Under the pieces are notes generated by a model that saw only the letters and a program-made list of their open reading frames with translations, had not been told where the DNA came from and ran no database searches. Shown piece by piece: positions 1-12,020 of a DNA stretch of 64,000 nucleotides. Position numbers and translations under genes: made by a program. Each line of letters begins with the position of its first letter. The stretch's first letter is position 1. Origin of the DNA: Globodera rostochiensis. Taxonomy: Eukaryota; Nematoda; Chromadorea; Rhabditida; Heteroderidae. The stretch covers positions 2,666,001-2,730,000 of the forward strand of contig JAEVLN010000010.1 of the NCBI GenBank assembly GCA_018350325.1, read 5' to 3'.

Positions 1-300
1 ATATAATTAAACAATCTAATTTTGAACTTGAAAAATTCTAAGAAAACATTCGAATCCCGGTAATTTTCAATCCCGACCCAATCCCAAAATCGCCCAAAAA
101 TAGTTGGTTGGGACCACGACAAATCCTGGTTCCGATCAATCCCGAAAAATTCAAAAACAGGCTCGGTCGGGATCACAATGTCGAATCCCGAATTCAATCC
201 CATTGGATCCCGACAACAATGAGTCCGATTCCGGCCCCTTCCTGAAATTCCCCAAAAATGGTCGTTCGGAATCCCTGCTCGGGATTTTCACTGCCATTTG
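1..300. repeat. Degenerate 'atcccga' word repeat
   Basis: The stretch repeats variants of aatcccga / tcgggat in both orientations, with no convincing codon structure. The same kind of word reappears at about 28,830-28,890 and 44,640-44,814. It is probably the remnant of a small inverted-repeat element of the type described elsewhere in this window, but no terminal repeats or target duplication are visible because the left end is cut by the window edge. Confidence 0.45.
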
Positions 301-1300
301 ATTTTTACATTTTCAGAATTATTTTGCAAAATGGGCATTTTATGTATTCCGAAAATCTTTAGCTAACTATAAGTAATTTGTCTTCTCAATTCTTATTTTA
401 CTACTATTTGCTCAATGCCATTTTTTGTGCCCGATTCCTTCAACAAAGAAGACACACAAAAATAGGTCACAAATGTTTGATGTATTTGAATTTGCACAAT
501 GATTAATTGACTTACTAAATGTACTAACGTTTTGTATGGAGGCGGGAGAACGGACAACGGCAAATGAATTATGCTTATCTTTTTGTCGGATCTTTGCAAA
601 AATGGAGGAACAAAATTGTTAATGGGAATATGGGGGTACAAAGTCGAACAGTGAAGCAAAAATTAGAAATTATTGGATAAAAAGATATAGGATAAATTTA
701 TTTACCTATATATTTCCTTATTTTTTAAGAGACGAATATTAAACTAATAACTTAAAATTGAAATTTATTCAGGGGAATTAAAAAATTAATAAAATCGGTT
801 TTATTCACCAAAGGATCTTTACAACTCATGACAAAAGACCAATGAAATGAGTAAAATACGTTAAAGAGCAAAAGCATTAAATATCGCTTAAACAAGAACA
901 AGACTGGTACTAAAAATTCTATTTTGGGACCCAAATTGTCAGTTTTTTTTTCAAAACTTTTTATATGGGTCCCAATTTTTGTTACAAAAACCCTTATTTT
1001 GATCTATTAATTCCGACATTTTTGAGCATGGTTTATTGCTCAACATTGTTCGGGTTTTGTTCCCAAATCCCGGTCTCACTCTGCTCCAAATAAAAGTAGG
1101 AAAATGCACAGATTTTAGACGTTTGGGAATGGGTGTAAACAAACAAATGCAAATTGGCGGACAATGATGGACAAAAGAGCCGTATTTAAGAAGACGGGAA
1201 GGACGGGGCGTACTTCTCGCGCTGGACTCCGTAGAAAAAGGGGCACTTGACTTATTATACATACCACAAAGCCCCCCCCCCCCCGGGGGTATCCATTCGG
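301..1300. other. Non-coding, nothing recognised
   Basis: AT-rich sequence with scattered stop codons in all frames. A minus-strand open frame at 951-1307 has no splice or composition support. A run of C followed by ggggg occurs near 1,271-1,287. No gene or RNA was recognised. Confidence 0.4.
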
Positions 1301-1309
1301 CGGCCAACT

Positions 1310-1560
1310 CGCGAATTGATTACATTAGCGGGAGGGTCCAGGCCACTTCGCTATGCAAATAGGAGGGCGCGGGGTGCTCAGATGTGACCGAAACTGAACT
1401 GATGAACGACAGGGGCACAAAATGCCGTTCTGTGCTGGGCCCACATGGCCCATCCACATGCCCAAATTGTGCCCCCGAATCTTGAAGCACAACGCTAATT
1501 AATATGACCTTCGCTATAAATAGCGGCGGGTTGAGTTATAAGCAAAAAAAACAACAACAA
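1310..1560 (+). promoter_or_regulatory. GC-rich promoter-like stretch
   Basis: This is a compositional island of higher GC and high complexity. It contains an octamer-like ATGCAAAT near 1,354 and a clear TATA-type TATAAATAG near 1,515, followed by a polypurine CAACAACAACAGCAG leader-like stretch. No coding exon is recognisable downstream (1,560-2,450), so the gene it would serve is unknown. The call rests on motif content only and could be fortuitous. Confidence 0.25.
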
Positions 1561-2600
1561 CAGCAGAATTGGAAATTAGGCTTAATCTTTAATTTGGCAT
1601 CATGTCAGGGGTAATTGAGCCAATTAAACAAAGAATGTTATGGCTAAATTGGCACTTTTTTTTTGTGCGCGATCCGCGACACGGCAAATTTTAAACAGCA
1701 ATCCGGAAGAGAACACGGGTTTGAGGAGCGCGTGCCGGCTCAAGTCTATGTGGGCGAAAAAAAAATTTCTAATTCCAATAAAAATATTTTTGGACTCGAT
1801 GTCCAAGCTAAAGCACCAATTAACTACAAAAATGCATAAAAAAAATAAAATGGAAAAAATGTATGGCACGAGAAAAGCATAGGCCGACCATTTTGTTCAT
1901 TGTCTTTTTTCTGGCTGTGCCCAATTATCCAACCAAATGGCCACAGAGTCCGCCCGGCACGTTTATCTTTATAACAATTTGACCATTGCCATTGTTTTAA
2001 AGTAATCGGCACATTTTTATGCCGAAAGCCACAATTGTTGCATTGAAAATCGCCAACAGAGTTTTAAATTGGCGATTTTAGGAGAATGTTGCAAAATTTG
2101 AAACAGAAAATTAAAATTAATCCAAAAATATTTGCAATCAAGTTTTAAAATGCATTCTTGCTAAATGTAATTTTAAATTCCGAGCTTTGGTTCTGGCATT
2201 CTGTCCACTGAGTAAGATTAATACCTTTTTTTGGGTAAAAAGCAATTCGATTAGATGCTTTTTTTTTTTGAAAATTTGCCTCTGGCATCCTGTGAATCAA
2301 TCAACCGGAATAAATTGCGCTTTCCAACAGGGCAAAATTCGATGGGGTGGGGGGGGCAGTGGGCACAACAACGGACAATAAATCAGTCAGATCGAATTAG
2401 CCATCAAGCAAGCCCACATTACTCACAGCAGGTGGCAGCATAAATTTTTTGCCTGTTTGGCGATTGGCAAAGTGAAAAATGCTCAACAAAATCGCATAAG
2501 AAGAATAAATTAAAGTGAAAAAATATTCAGGCGAAACATTTTTTTTCAATTGCTTATCGCAAAATAAGAATATATAAATCAAAAGGGAATCAAAAAATGG
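1561..2600. other. Non-coding, moderate complexity
   Basis: No supported exon. Short open frames exist on both strands near 1,624-1,882, including one minus-strand frame with a hydrophobic start, but none shows splice sites or a recognisable domain. It may be regulatory sequence linked to the 1.3-1.5 kb island. Confidence 0.3.
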
Positions 2601-2616
2601 AGTTCTTCGGGGCGGC

Positions 2617-2850
2617 ATGTTGGGGGTCGTGATTCTTTGTGAAGTCGGGGTTCTTCAAAGGGTTGGGGGGCGGGGGTTGAGGTGCTTCGGGGGGGGGGGG
2701 GGGGAAGGCGTTGGCGTTGGGGATCTTCGGGGGGTCGGGGTTCTTCGGTCAGTTGGGGTTTTTTTCGGGCTCGAGGTTCATCGTGGGTTAGGGTTCTTCG
2801 GGGGGGGGGATGTGTCGGGGTCGGAGAGCAACCCTAGTTTGAAGCATTTT
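2617..2850. repeat. G-rich 'ggggttcttcgg' minisatellite
   Basis: Imperfect tandem copies of a G-rich unit resembling tcggggttcttcgg, interrupted by long G runs near 2,690-2,705. The right end reads gagcaaccctag, the same terminal word seen at the right end of the small element at 22,931-23,021. This is therefore probably a truncated copy of that family. Confidence 0.55.
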
Positions 2851-2997
2851 TCTGCTTTTTTTTTTAAATAAGAATCTTTCAAAATTCACTAAAAGTCCCT
2901 TGGATGTGGCATTTCTTATCAATATCAAAAAAAGCAATTCATAAAATCAGGTAGTTAAAGCCATATTTGTACAGTGTTTTAGTTCATTGATAAAGTG

Positions 2998-3092
2998 ACG
3001 GGGTGAGGCATTTCTGAACAAATCCGCGGAGTGGGGCATTATTTGTGAACAAATCCGCGGGGTGGGGCATTATTTGTGAACAAATCCGCAGA
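2998..3092. repeat. Three-copy ~31 bp tandem repeat
   Basis: Three adjacent copies of a unit reading roughly gtggggcattatttgtgaac followed by aaatccgcgg. The second and third copies are nearly identical and the first is more divergent. No coding or RNA feature overlaps it. Confidence 0.7.
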
Positions 3093-5600
3093 ATTTGATT
3101 AACGCGCCTAAACGTTCAAAAAATAAAGCATCGGAGCTTCAATAGAATTGAATTAAATTTAAAAATTTTATTTTTTTGAACGAAAACAAATCGATTGGTT
3201 AGTAGTGCAGCTTAGTATTTTGGATGAATATTTTTTGTAAGGTTGTGAGTTATAATTACTAATTAATTACGACTTCCTTCTCATAATGAAGAACGGGGAA
3301 AATTTTGGAGATTACACATTTAATTGAGTTGGATAACTAACCATTTTGTCTTATTATTGATAATGAGGACAAATATTGTGGGGAGCCACAAACATTTGCA
3401 TTTTAATAATTGCAGAATATTTTTTGATTTTTAAAAAAATCATAATTTTTGTTACAAATAAAATTTTAAATAATAAAAAAAATCGAGGAGACAGCAACAA
3501 CAAAAAAAGGTGCGCGTGTGCTGCTGCTAAATGGTGTGGTGGATTTTAGAAGGATTTATGGGGCTTCTCACTTTCCGGCTGACCGATTTGAGTGGGGGGA
3601 GGGCGAAATGATCATTTGTGGAATTTGTGGAACCATTATTGCCCATCTCACAATATGGGGAGAAGGAATTTGTGTTGGTGAGGGGAGGAAAGGTTGTTGT
3701 AAGTGGTTGGTTGGAATATATGTATAATATGTAAATTGACGTGATTTCTTCTCTTTTTTATATTGGGGGGGGGAACATTTTGAACAGGCTCCGGTAAATA
3801 TATATTGAATGAGAATATTATGCTTAATAAAAATTAAAAAAAAATTCAGAAAATAAAAAAAAGATATGTTTTAAATGTGAACAATTCCTTTTTGACCTAG
3901 AGGGCAGATAAGTTTAATTCAAAAAAGATAAATAACGAAGCTTTTAATATTAAAATGCAGGAATAAAGAAAAAAATTTTTAAATTTTAATTTTAAAAATG
4001 AAAACATTTTTAAATGTTTAAAATAGTTGATTTGCAAAAAAAAATGTTTTTTTTTTTTTATTTTAAAGTAAACAAAAGATCGGAAAATTTTTATGTAAAA
4101 ATTTTTTTTTGCCGATTTTTCTTATATTTGAAGGGTTAAACTTCCTCCACCCCACCCACCACCACACACAAAACAATAAAAATGTTGAGTGAGAAGTGTG
4201 GCGAGGGGGGGGGGCAAAATTGTTGTACAAATAAATGTACAATTTATTAATGTGTGCAATAATCTCCGATCGATCGGCCCCTCTCACCCGCCGCCTCCCA
4301 TTCATTCATTTATTTGTTCAAATAAGCAAAATGTTTGCCGAACTGCTGATCAGTCGGAGGGCAGAGGGAATGAAAAGATGATCAGAGCAGATCATATGGG
4401 GGGCAAATCAAAAAAGGATTTATGCCAAAAAAGCAACGAAAAAATTGTCCTTTTTTAAAGAAAACTTATTTTGTGTTAAAAGGTTAAATAAACAACGTTA
4501 AGCTATGGAAGAAAAGAAAAAACCTCTTTTTTGAAATTTTAATTTTTTTCCTTTTTAAGAAAATTTTTGCTTATTTTGTGGCTTAGAGGCTAAACAAACA
4601 ACAAAAAAAAATATGTTTAAGCTATGGAAGAAAAGGAAACCACACGTATTTTCTTGAAATTTGAATTTTTTGTCTTCTATTTTTAAGTTTTTTACCGCAA
4701 ATTATTAAAATGATAACTTTTACTAATATTCAAAATAATTATATATTTGCAAAAAGCACTCAAATTGTATTTCCAAAAACAATATTCAAATGGGCACAAA
4801 AATAAGTTTTTTTACGAATGGCATCAAAAGCGTTGGAGGAATTAAGCGTGTGCCGTGTAAGAACAAAAGGGCGGAAAACCTCGGAATGGGCAAAATGAGC
4901 TTTTTGAGAAAATTCTGAATAGGGAATTAGCTACTCAAACGAGAAAATAACGACACGGGAAAAATATTAATTATTGTAAGTCCATTTCAGTGTACAATTT
5001 CTTTACAAAATTCTAAAAACATACAAATTGAAATTTTTTAAAAATAAGTGCTAAATTTAAAAAAATTTAAGTAATGCAAAAAAATTTGAAAATTTTTTTT
5101 TTTAAATTTTTATTTAGATGAATTTGGGAGGTTGTTAATTGGAAAAGAATAAAATACAGAAAACAGAAAAGATTTACATATTCCGTATTGATTTTTTCAA
5201 AAAATAAAAATATTCTGAGTGCGTAATTAAAAATGCGTTGAAATTTCAGAAAAAACTCTTATTCAAACAGAGATTATATTTTTTAAAAAGCAGTTACACT
5301 TTTGCTTAATTTGAAATGTTTTTAGAATTTTTAAATGCAAACTTTGAAATTTGCTTATTTTGCTGCTGCCGCTTAGATAAAAAAGCTGGAGTGTTGTGGA
5401 AATGGAAATGCTGCTTGCTGCCTGCCCCTTTTTTTCGGCCGTCGGATGGATGATGATAATGGCCTGTGATGAAGAAGCGCTGCTGGGCGGGCTATGGAAT
5501 TCAGATTTAGGACAATGGCGCCTCGGGGGAGATTAAGTCACAGAAAGGACGAAGCACACAAAGGCTTAAGGCTTCTTCTTCTTCATTTCTTTTCTCTTTT
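3093..5600. other. Non-coding AT-rich stretch
   Basis: No gene recognised. Two higher-complexity patches (about 3,500-3,720 and 4,180-4,400) and a GC-richer patch at 5,340-5,580 lack usable splice and codon structure. Confidence 0.35.
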
Positions 5601-5627
5601 CGTCGACAAAGGAGGGAGCAGAAAAGC

Positions 5628-5653
5628 GGGGGGGGGGGGGGGGGGGGGGGGGG
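5628..5653. repeat. 26-base G homopolymer
   Basis: An uninterrupted run of G. Similar long G or C runs occur near 2,690, 18,520, 22,690, 36,190, 39,998, 41,808, 42,222 and 43,697, several of them inside transposable elements. The length may not be exact in the assembly. Confidence 0.9.
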
Positions 5654-5882
5654 ATAAGTGCTTTCGGAGAGTGCAGGAATTATATGGAATGCAAAAAATG
5701 AAGATCGCTGGGTTGTGAGGGTGGAAGGTCGATGATTTCTGCAAAAAAAATTACAATAAAAAATTATGTAATATAAAAAAATTAGCACAAAAAAACGGAT
5801 CAATTTAAGATCTCAATGTAGTGGGTCGCACAAATAAAGGACGATTTGCTTCAAGTCCAATTGTCTCACAAATTTGGTTATT

Positions 5883-5987
5883 AAAACTGTACGACGTAAC
5901 GTGTACATCTTGCTGTTCAGTCCTCGTGCCATGTTTTGCTCAGGTATTTCTGTGCCGTCAGGACTGGAAACTTTGAGGTCATGCTAA
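5883..5987 (+). pseudogene. Inverted fragment of a third Srt receptor
   Basis: A plus-strand open frame of 34 codons plus TAA matches the start of the last exon of the two neighbouring Srt receptors (KTVRRNVYILLF, then a divergent tail with the shared VPS motif). The two full genes lie on the minus strand, so this piece is inverted and tail-to-tail with the nearer one. No other exon of the receptor is visible to its left. It is a relic of a third copy, or of an inverted duplication. Confidence 0.7.
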
Positions 5988-6209
5988 ACTAGAGTTAATA
6001 TAAGGATTCAGAAATTTTACAAAAAAAAATTAAATTAATAAAATGAATATGTTTTTCTAAAATTTTTCTTTAAAGCATTAAAAAAAGATACTAAATAAAA
6101 TTACTAAAAATAGTAAATATATTCATCAAATTTTAAAGGTTGTTGCTGAACGTGGCCAACTTCGTAACAAGTTTTCTTCACCGGTCATCAATTACGCAGC
6201 CGCATTCAT

Positions 6210-8271
6210 TTATTGTGGAGCAATTTGATTGACAGCACGGTGCCTGGCATTTGCATTTGTGCCATAATTGTGGGTTCCAGCAAGTTCCGACGGCACGGTA
6301 ATGCACGGGAACACCACGGCCAGATGGCGGACAAGCAAGATGTACACGTCACGTCGTACAGTTTTGTTCAACATCAAATAGATGACGGGCGGAATACCTT
6401 TTGTTCGCATTTAAAATCAATTTATTATGCACAAATTTTGCCTTAGTATTAATATAATAAATATCTTGAGAATGGGCGCAAAAAAAAACTCAGAAAAAAG
6501 AGGGGCCGGGCCTCTCTCACCATGGGCCAAAATCCAGAAAAACTGAGCGACAAACAACACAAATTCGCTGAGTGGCACAAATTGCATTGTCACATAAATT
6601 CCTGATGTAATGGCATTTACGGAACTGATCAGCAAAACTTGGATGAAAATCTAAAAATTTAAAATAAAAATAAAAATAAGAAAGCAAAATTTCAATTCCC
6701 TATACCTTTTTCTGGGACTGTATTGAGGTCGCTTGATTTGTTTCGTCCTTTATAACGCGACTTTTGAAGTAGAGAATCAATGCTAATAATAAATAGATGC
6801 CAGGAAGCACCGTAACCACGATGACATCATGCACTGATTGGCAATCGTTGCGATACTAAATGCACAGAAGTATTGTAAGTGCATGGCAAATAAAAATTCT
6901 ATTTTTTTGAATTTTTATAATTAAAAATAATTTTATTAGTTGGTTTATTCGCACTATAGTCCCGTCATTGATGTAGCCGATGTGTGGGTTTATGAACCAG
7001 GTGCTATGCAAACTGCTGAATATGATTGGCTTGGTATATGTCAAGACGTACATGCCGTACACGGTGGGGAACACCTGTTTTGAATAAGTTTCTTATATCT
7101 TGACGTTCTGCATTCAAAATTTTGACCCAACTCTTTAACCATCTTTTTACATGTTTTTGAGCAAGCAGGGTTTGACGAAAGAAGCGCCCAAAAATATCGA
7201 AAAATTTTTTGAATTAGAGCGACTTTTTAGTCGATGTAAATCCATATTTTGGCGTTTTTGAGAATAAATCCATATTTTTGGATCCGTTCCCTAAACATAA
7301 GAACTGTGATCAGATCGATTTAAATATGTTTACCAGCCATAGGTAAATTCGTTTGCCATGGAACAAGAGTTGAGCCAGCCAACTGGAGGACAATTCCACA
7401 CAACGATTAAATGCCAAAAATATCTCAGCAGTGGTCTCTGTTATCCATAAAGCTAAAAATTATTGTAAAATTTTAAAAAATCGTCACGATCTGAAAAACT
7501 GATCAGTTGATGCAAATGTCATAAAAGTTCACCAAGTCCATATGCTCCTGCAATGTAAATGAAGGTTGGTGCCGTACAGAACACGGCGCCAATAATGGCC
7601 AAATAGCCAGTTATAATGCCACACATGGGCAAGCACATCATGTCAGTTATGGCAATATAAAACATGAACTAAAATTAAATTTATGGGGCTGAGCTATTAA
7701 ATTTAGAATAAATCAACTTTTATTAAAATTTAATTCATTAGCATTGTAGGACATAAAAGGATACGCGCCCGGTGGGACTCGAACCCGCATCTTCCACCAG
7801 TGTGAGGACATCTAAAAGCGAACGCCCGTAGCTCAATGGGTTGCTGCCCACGGAAGGGCAAGATGTGGGTTCGAGTCCCACCGGGCGCGTATGCTTTTAT
7901 GTCCTACAGTATTTCTTATTCACTTTATAACAGGTGCTGTCCATGTGCTTTTGGATGGCGATAAGGCAAGGTATGTACAGTACCTAAAATTACTGTAAAT
8001 TAAGTGTTAAATTTATATTATTTATGTACAGTTTATTAATTTAAAAAACGTCCAATTACAGTATTTCTTCTATTAGTAACCAGCCCTGGATACTATGGGG
8101 GGGACGTGTACTATTTTTCAACTCTTTTACCTCAAAAATAATTGAACAAGCAATGAAAATTGCTCCGATCAACAAATGTTGGCGCTCATTCAACGGAATT
8201 TGATCGATGTGATAGGCGCTGCAATTGTACAACCGCTCGTACTCTTTCGAATCAAAGAATAATACGTCCAT
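6210..8271 (-). CDS. srt: Srt-family serpentine chemoreceptor, copy A
   Basis: This is a seven-transmembrane G-protein-coupled chemoreceptor of nematode class T, expected in the membrane of sensory neurons. Eight exons: 8271-8131, 7983-7924, 7668-7533, 7452-7334, 7074-6955, 6855-6706, 6650-6521, 6397-6210. They sum to 347 aa, normal for the family. Family signatures seen: YNCS near the N terminus, LIGAIF in TM1, the LYIPCL segment, GYLAIIGAVF (TM3), FNRC on the inner loop, TKP and NPHIGY, and a TM6/TM7 pair with FVPLSEF. It is a tandem paralogue of the gene at 9,126-11,461, with nearly identical exons. Compared with that copy, its TAA stop comes earlier by a handful of codons. Intron 2 carries a foldback insertion. 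The ligand is unknown. Confidence 0.9.
7745..7908. mobile_element. tRNA-derived foldback insertion in srt intron
   Basis: A 164-bp long inverted repeat whose arms (about 49 bp each) begin TGTAGGACATAAAAG and run inward into the 3' half of a tRNA-like sequence (GGTTCGAGTCC B box). The right half also contains an A-box-like TAGCTCAATGG, so a pol III promoter looks possible. The paralogous intron at about 11,000 reads straight across as gcatttctta, so it is the empty site. No clear long target duplication is visible. Confidence 0.8.
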
Positions 8272-9125
8272 TTTGTCTGTTTTTGTATGTTTAAAATATA
8301 ATTATTATTTAAATTACATTTTTTAGTTTGTATCATTAAATATGAATGAGATTTAGCCATTTTTGCTGATTTTTAACTCCAAAAATTTGAAGCATAAACA
8401 GAATTACACAATTATTTATTGTCTGTCTGTCTATTACATTGCGATACATAATTAAATCTCATGGGAGATAATTAATTGTTAAATTTTTTGGTAGCATTTA
8501 AATGTTTACCATTCCAATTTTGAAAAAATATTATTACTTTAACCCCAAGAGACAAACTTTAACGTTCTCGTTATGTAAATGAAATGTTCGCTTGCGTCAC
8601 AAAGTTAGTTATTTAATAAAAGTGCGAATAATAATTGTTGGGAAGAGACAGAAATTCCGTTTTTTTCTGAGGTAACGGAATTTTGTTGTTCAATACAATT
8701 GAATAAATTGAATTAATGTGTTCATTGCTTTTCATTAAATGGCAGACAAGCAAAATTTGTCTTTAAATTAATTTCCAAAATTAAATTAATGGTTGTCACA
8801 TTTTGTGGCCGTGACAAGACGTATTCTTAATTTTGTTTTCTTTTTTTCGTAAAATAAAATTTGTGTTTTTGTGTAAAACAGAATTTGTTGAACAAATAAA
8901 ACGGATGCCAACTTTCATTTCGTTCTCACTTATAAATTACGATTTTATATTATATTAAAATGGAAAACACTTTTATTTAGAGCCGGTAAATTATTTCCAA
9001 CGTTTGAATCATTAAAAGAAATATAAAATAAAATTACTAAAAATAGTGAATATATTCATTAAATTTTAAAGGTTGCTGAACGTGCTCAACTTTGTAACAA
9101 GTTTTTTTCTTTCACCGGTCATCAA

Positions 9126-11461
9126 TTAAGCAGCCGTATTCGTTGATTGTAGGGCAATTTGATTGACAGCACGGTGCCTGGCATTTGTATTTGTGCCATA
9201 ATTGTGGGTTCCAGCAAGTTCCGACGGCACGGTAATGCACGGAAAAAACATGGCAAGAGGACGGAACAGCAAGATGTACACGTCACATCGTACAGTTTTG
9301 TTCAGCATCAAATAAATGACGGGCGGAATACCTTTTGTTGGCATTTAAATCAAAATGCAAACAAAAAGTTCTTCAGAAAATTACTAAGCAAATTTTTGCT
9401 TTAGTATAAATAATTAATATTAATAAATATGTTGAGAATGGCTCAAAAAAACTCAAAAAAGAGGGGCATCTCTCATTTTCGAAAAATTAACATTTTTGTT
9501 TTAAGATTACGGAAAAATTTTTACTAACAAATCTTTGTTAAAAATTGTCCAAAACATGCAATGCATTTTTTTCAAAAATTCCAAAATCTTATTTTTGCAC
9601 ATTTTAATTACTTATAATATTCTAAAAATCTATTAGAGGTGCTCTTTCTCTCAAAAAATGCCAAATATGCCCAAAATGTGCCAAAATACGAATTCTAACA
9701 TATCCAAAAAAGCTAAGCTCAAACCAACGCGAAATAGCCTGAGAATGGCTTATAAAAACTGAAAAAAGAAGGGTTTTCTCACCATGGGTCATAACCCAGA
9801 AAAACTGAGCAGCAACCAACACAAATTCGCTGAGTGGCACAAATTGCATTGTCACATAAATTCCTGATGTGATGGCATTTACGAAACTGATCAGCAAAAC
9901 TTGGATGAAAATCTAAAAAAATAAAAATAAGAAAGCAAAATTTTAATTCCCTATACCTTTTTCTGGGACTGTGTTGAGGTCGCTTGATTTGTTTCGTCCT
10001 TTATAACGCGGCTTTTGAAGTAGAGAATCAGTGCAAATAATAAATAGATGCCAGGAAGCACCGTAACCACGATAGCATCATGCACTAATTGGTAATCGTT
10101 GCGATACTAAATGTACAAAATTGAATTCCTTTTGTTGTTTATTCTTACTGTAGTCCTGTCATTGATATAGCCGATGTGTGGGTTTGTGAACCAAGTAATG
10201 TGCAAACCGCTGAATAGGAACGGCTTCGTAAATGTGAAGATGTACAGGCCGTACACGGTGGGGAACACCTGTTTTGAATAAAGTTCTTATATCTTGGCGT
10301 TCTGCATTCAAAATTTTGACCCAATTCTTTAACCATCTTTTTAGATGTTTTTGGGCCAACATGACGAGAGAAGCGCTCAAAAATATCGAAAACATTTTGA
10401 ATTAGAGTGACTTTTTAGTCGATGTTGGAATTTTATGGAAAATTCTTGAAGAAATTCAGTTAGTCTATATAAATTCGTTCCCTAACAAATAAGCATATGA
10501 TACTTTGATCACATTGATTTAAATATGTTTACCAGCCATAGGTAAATTCGTTTGCCATGGAACAAGAGTTGAGCCAGCCAACTGGAGGACAATTCCACAC
10601 AACGATTAAATGCCAAAAACATCTCAGCAGTGGTCTCTGATACCCATAAAGCTAAAAATTCAAACATTGAATATATTTTGTATTAAGTTTAAAAATTGTT
10701 ATGATCTGAAACACTGATCAGTTGATTGCAATGCCCAAAAACTCACCATATCCATATGCTCCTGCAATGTAAATGAAGGTTGGTGCCGTACAGAACACGG
10801 CGCCAATAATGGCCAAATAGCCAGTTATGATGCCACACATGAGCAAGCACATCATGTCAGTTATGCCAATATAAAACATGAACTAAAATTAAATTTTCTT
10901 TTTTTAATTGTCTACAAATAACAACATACTGTTGACATCAGAGCTATTCAATTTAAATTAACGTTTCATCAAGATTTATTAATAAAATTTAATTCGTCAG
11001 CATTTCTTATCACTTTATAGCAGGTGCTGTCCATGTTCTTTTGGATGACGATAAGGCAGGGTATATACAGTACCTAAATTAATGTAGATTAAGTGTAAAA
11101 TTTACATTACATACCTAATTCAAATACCGTATTTTCGCAATTAGTAACTACCCGGGGTTACTATATTTATTAGAGGGGTGGGGGTGGGGGTGCACAATTA
11201 GAGGGAATTACAAAATTAAAAATAATTTTCAAATTCGCCAAAAGGAACATTATGATTTTTGATTATTTATTTAGAGAGTTGGTTAGGATTTAAATTTAAA
11301 ATATTTTTCAACATTTTCACCTCAAAAATAATTGAACAAGCAATGAAAATTGCTCCGATCAACAAATGTTGGCGCTCATTCAACGGAATTTGATCGATGT
11401 GATAGGCGCTGCAATTGTACAACCGCTCGTACTCTTTCGAATCAAAGAATAATACGTCCAT
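9126..11461 (-). CDS. srt: Srt-family serpentine chemoreceptor, copy B
   Basis: Second class T chemoreceptor. Eight exons: 11461-11321, 11073-11014, 10882-10747, 10651-10533, 10268-10149, 10106-9957, 9912-9783, 9331-9126, totalling 353 aa with every junction in phase. The same family motifs as copy A are present (YNCS, LYIPCL, GYLAIIGAVF, FNRC, TKP, NPHIGY). The last exon continues about six codons beyond the point where copy A stops. Exons are far better conserved than introns between the two copies, consistent with both still being under selection. A role in external chemosensation is inferred from the family. Confidence 0.9.
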
Positions 11462-12020
11462 TTTGACTGTTTTTGTATGTTTAAAATATAATTATTATTT
11501 AAATTACATTTTTTAGTTTGTATCATTAAATATGAATGAGATTTAGCCATTTTTGCTGATTTTTAACTCCAAAAATTTGAAGCATAAACAGAATTACACA
11601 ATCATTTATTGCCTGTCCGTCTATTACATTGCGATACATAATTAAATCTCATGGGAGATAATTAATTGTTAAATTTTTTGGTAGCATTTAAATGTTTACC
11701 ATTCCAATTTTGAAAAAATATTATTACTTTAACCCCAAGAGACAAACTTTAACGTTCTCGTTATGTAAATGAAATGTTCGCTTGCGTCACAAAGTTAGTT
11801 ATTTAATAAAAGTGCGAATAATAATTGTTGGGAAGAGACAGAAATTCCGTTTTTTTCTGAGGTTACGGAATTTTGTTGTTCAATACAATTTTTGAATAAA
11901 TTGAATTAACGTGTTCATTACCTACGTTTCATTCAGACAAGCAAAATTTGTTTTAAATTAATTTCCAAAATTAAATTAATGGTGTCAATTTTTGCGGCCG
12001 TTACAAGACGTATTATTAAT

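Noticed and set aside
951..1307. 118-codon minus-strand open frame
   Set aside because: Crosses a homopolymer and GC-rich patch, has no recognisable domain, no splice context and Pro/Ser/Cys composition unlike the real genes here.
1624..1882. Minus-strand frame with a signal-peptide-like start
   Set aside because: The overlapping plus frame is equally open, there are no splice signals, and hydrophobicity is expected from T-rich DNA.
7815..7890. Functional tRNA gene
   Set aside because: A and B boxes are present, but the D and anticodon arms do not fold properly and the first acceptor pair is mismatched; better explained as tRNA-derived element sequence.
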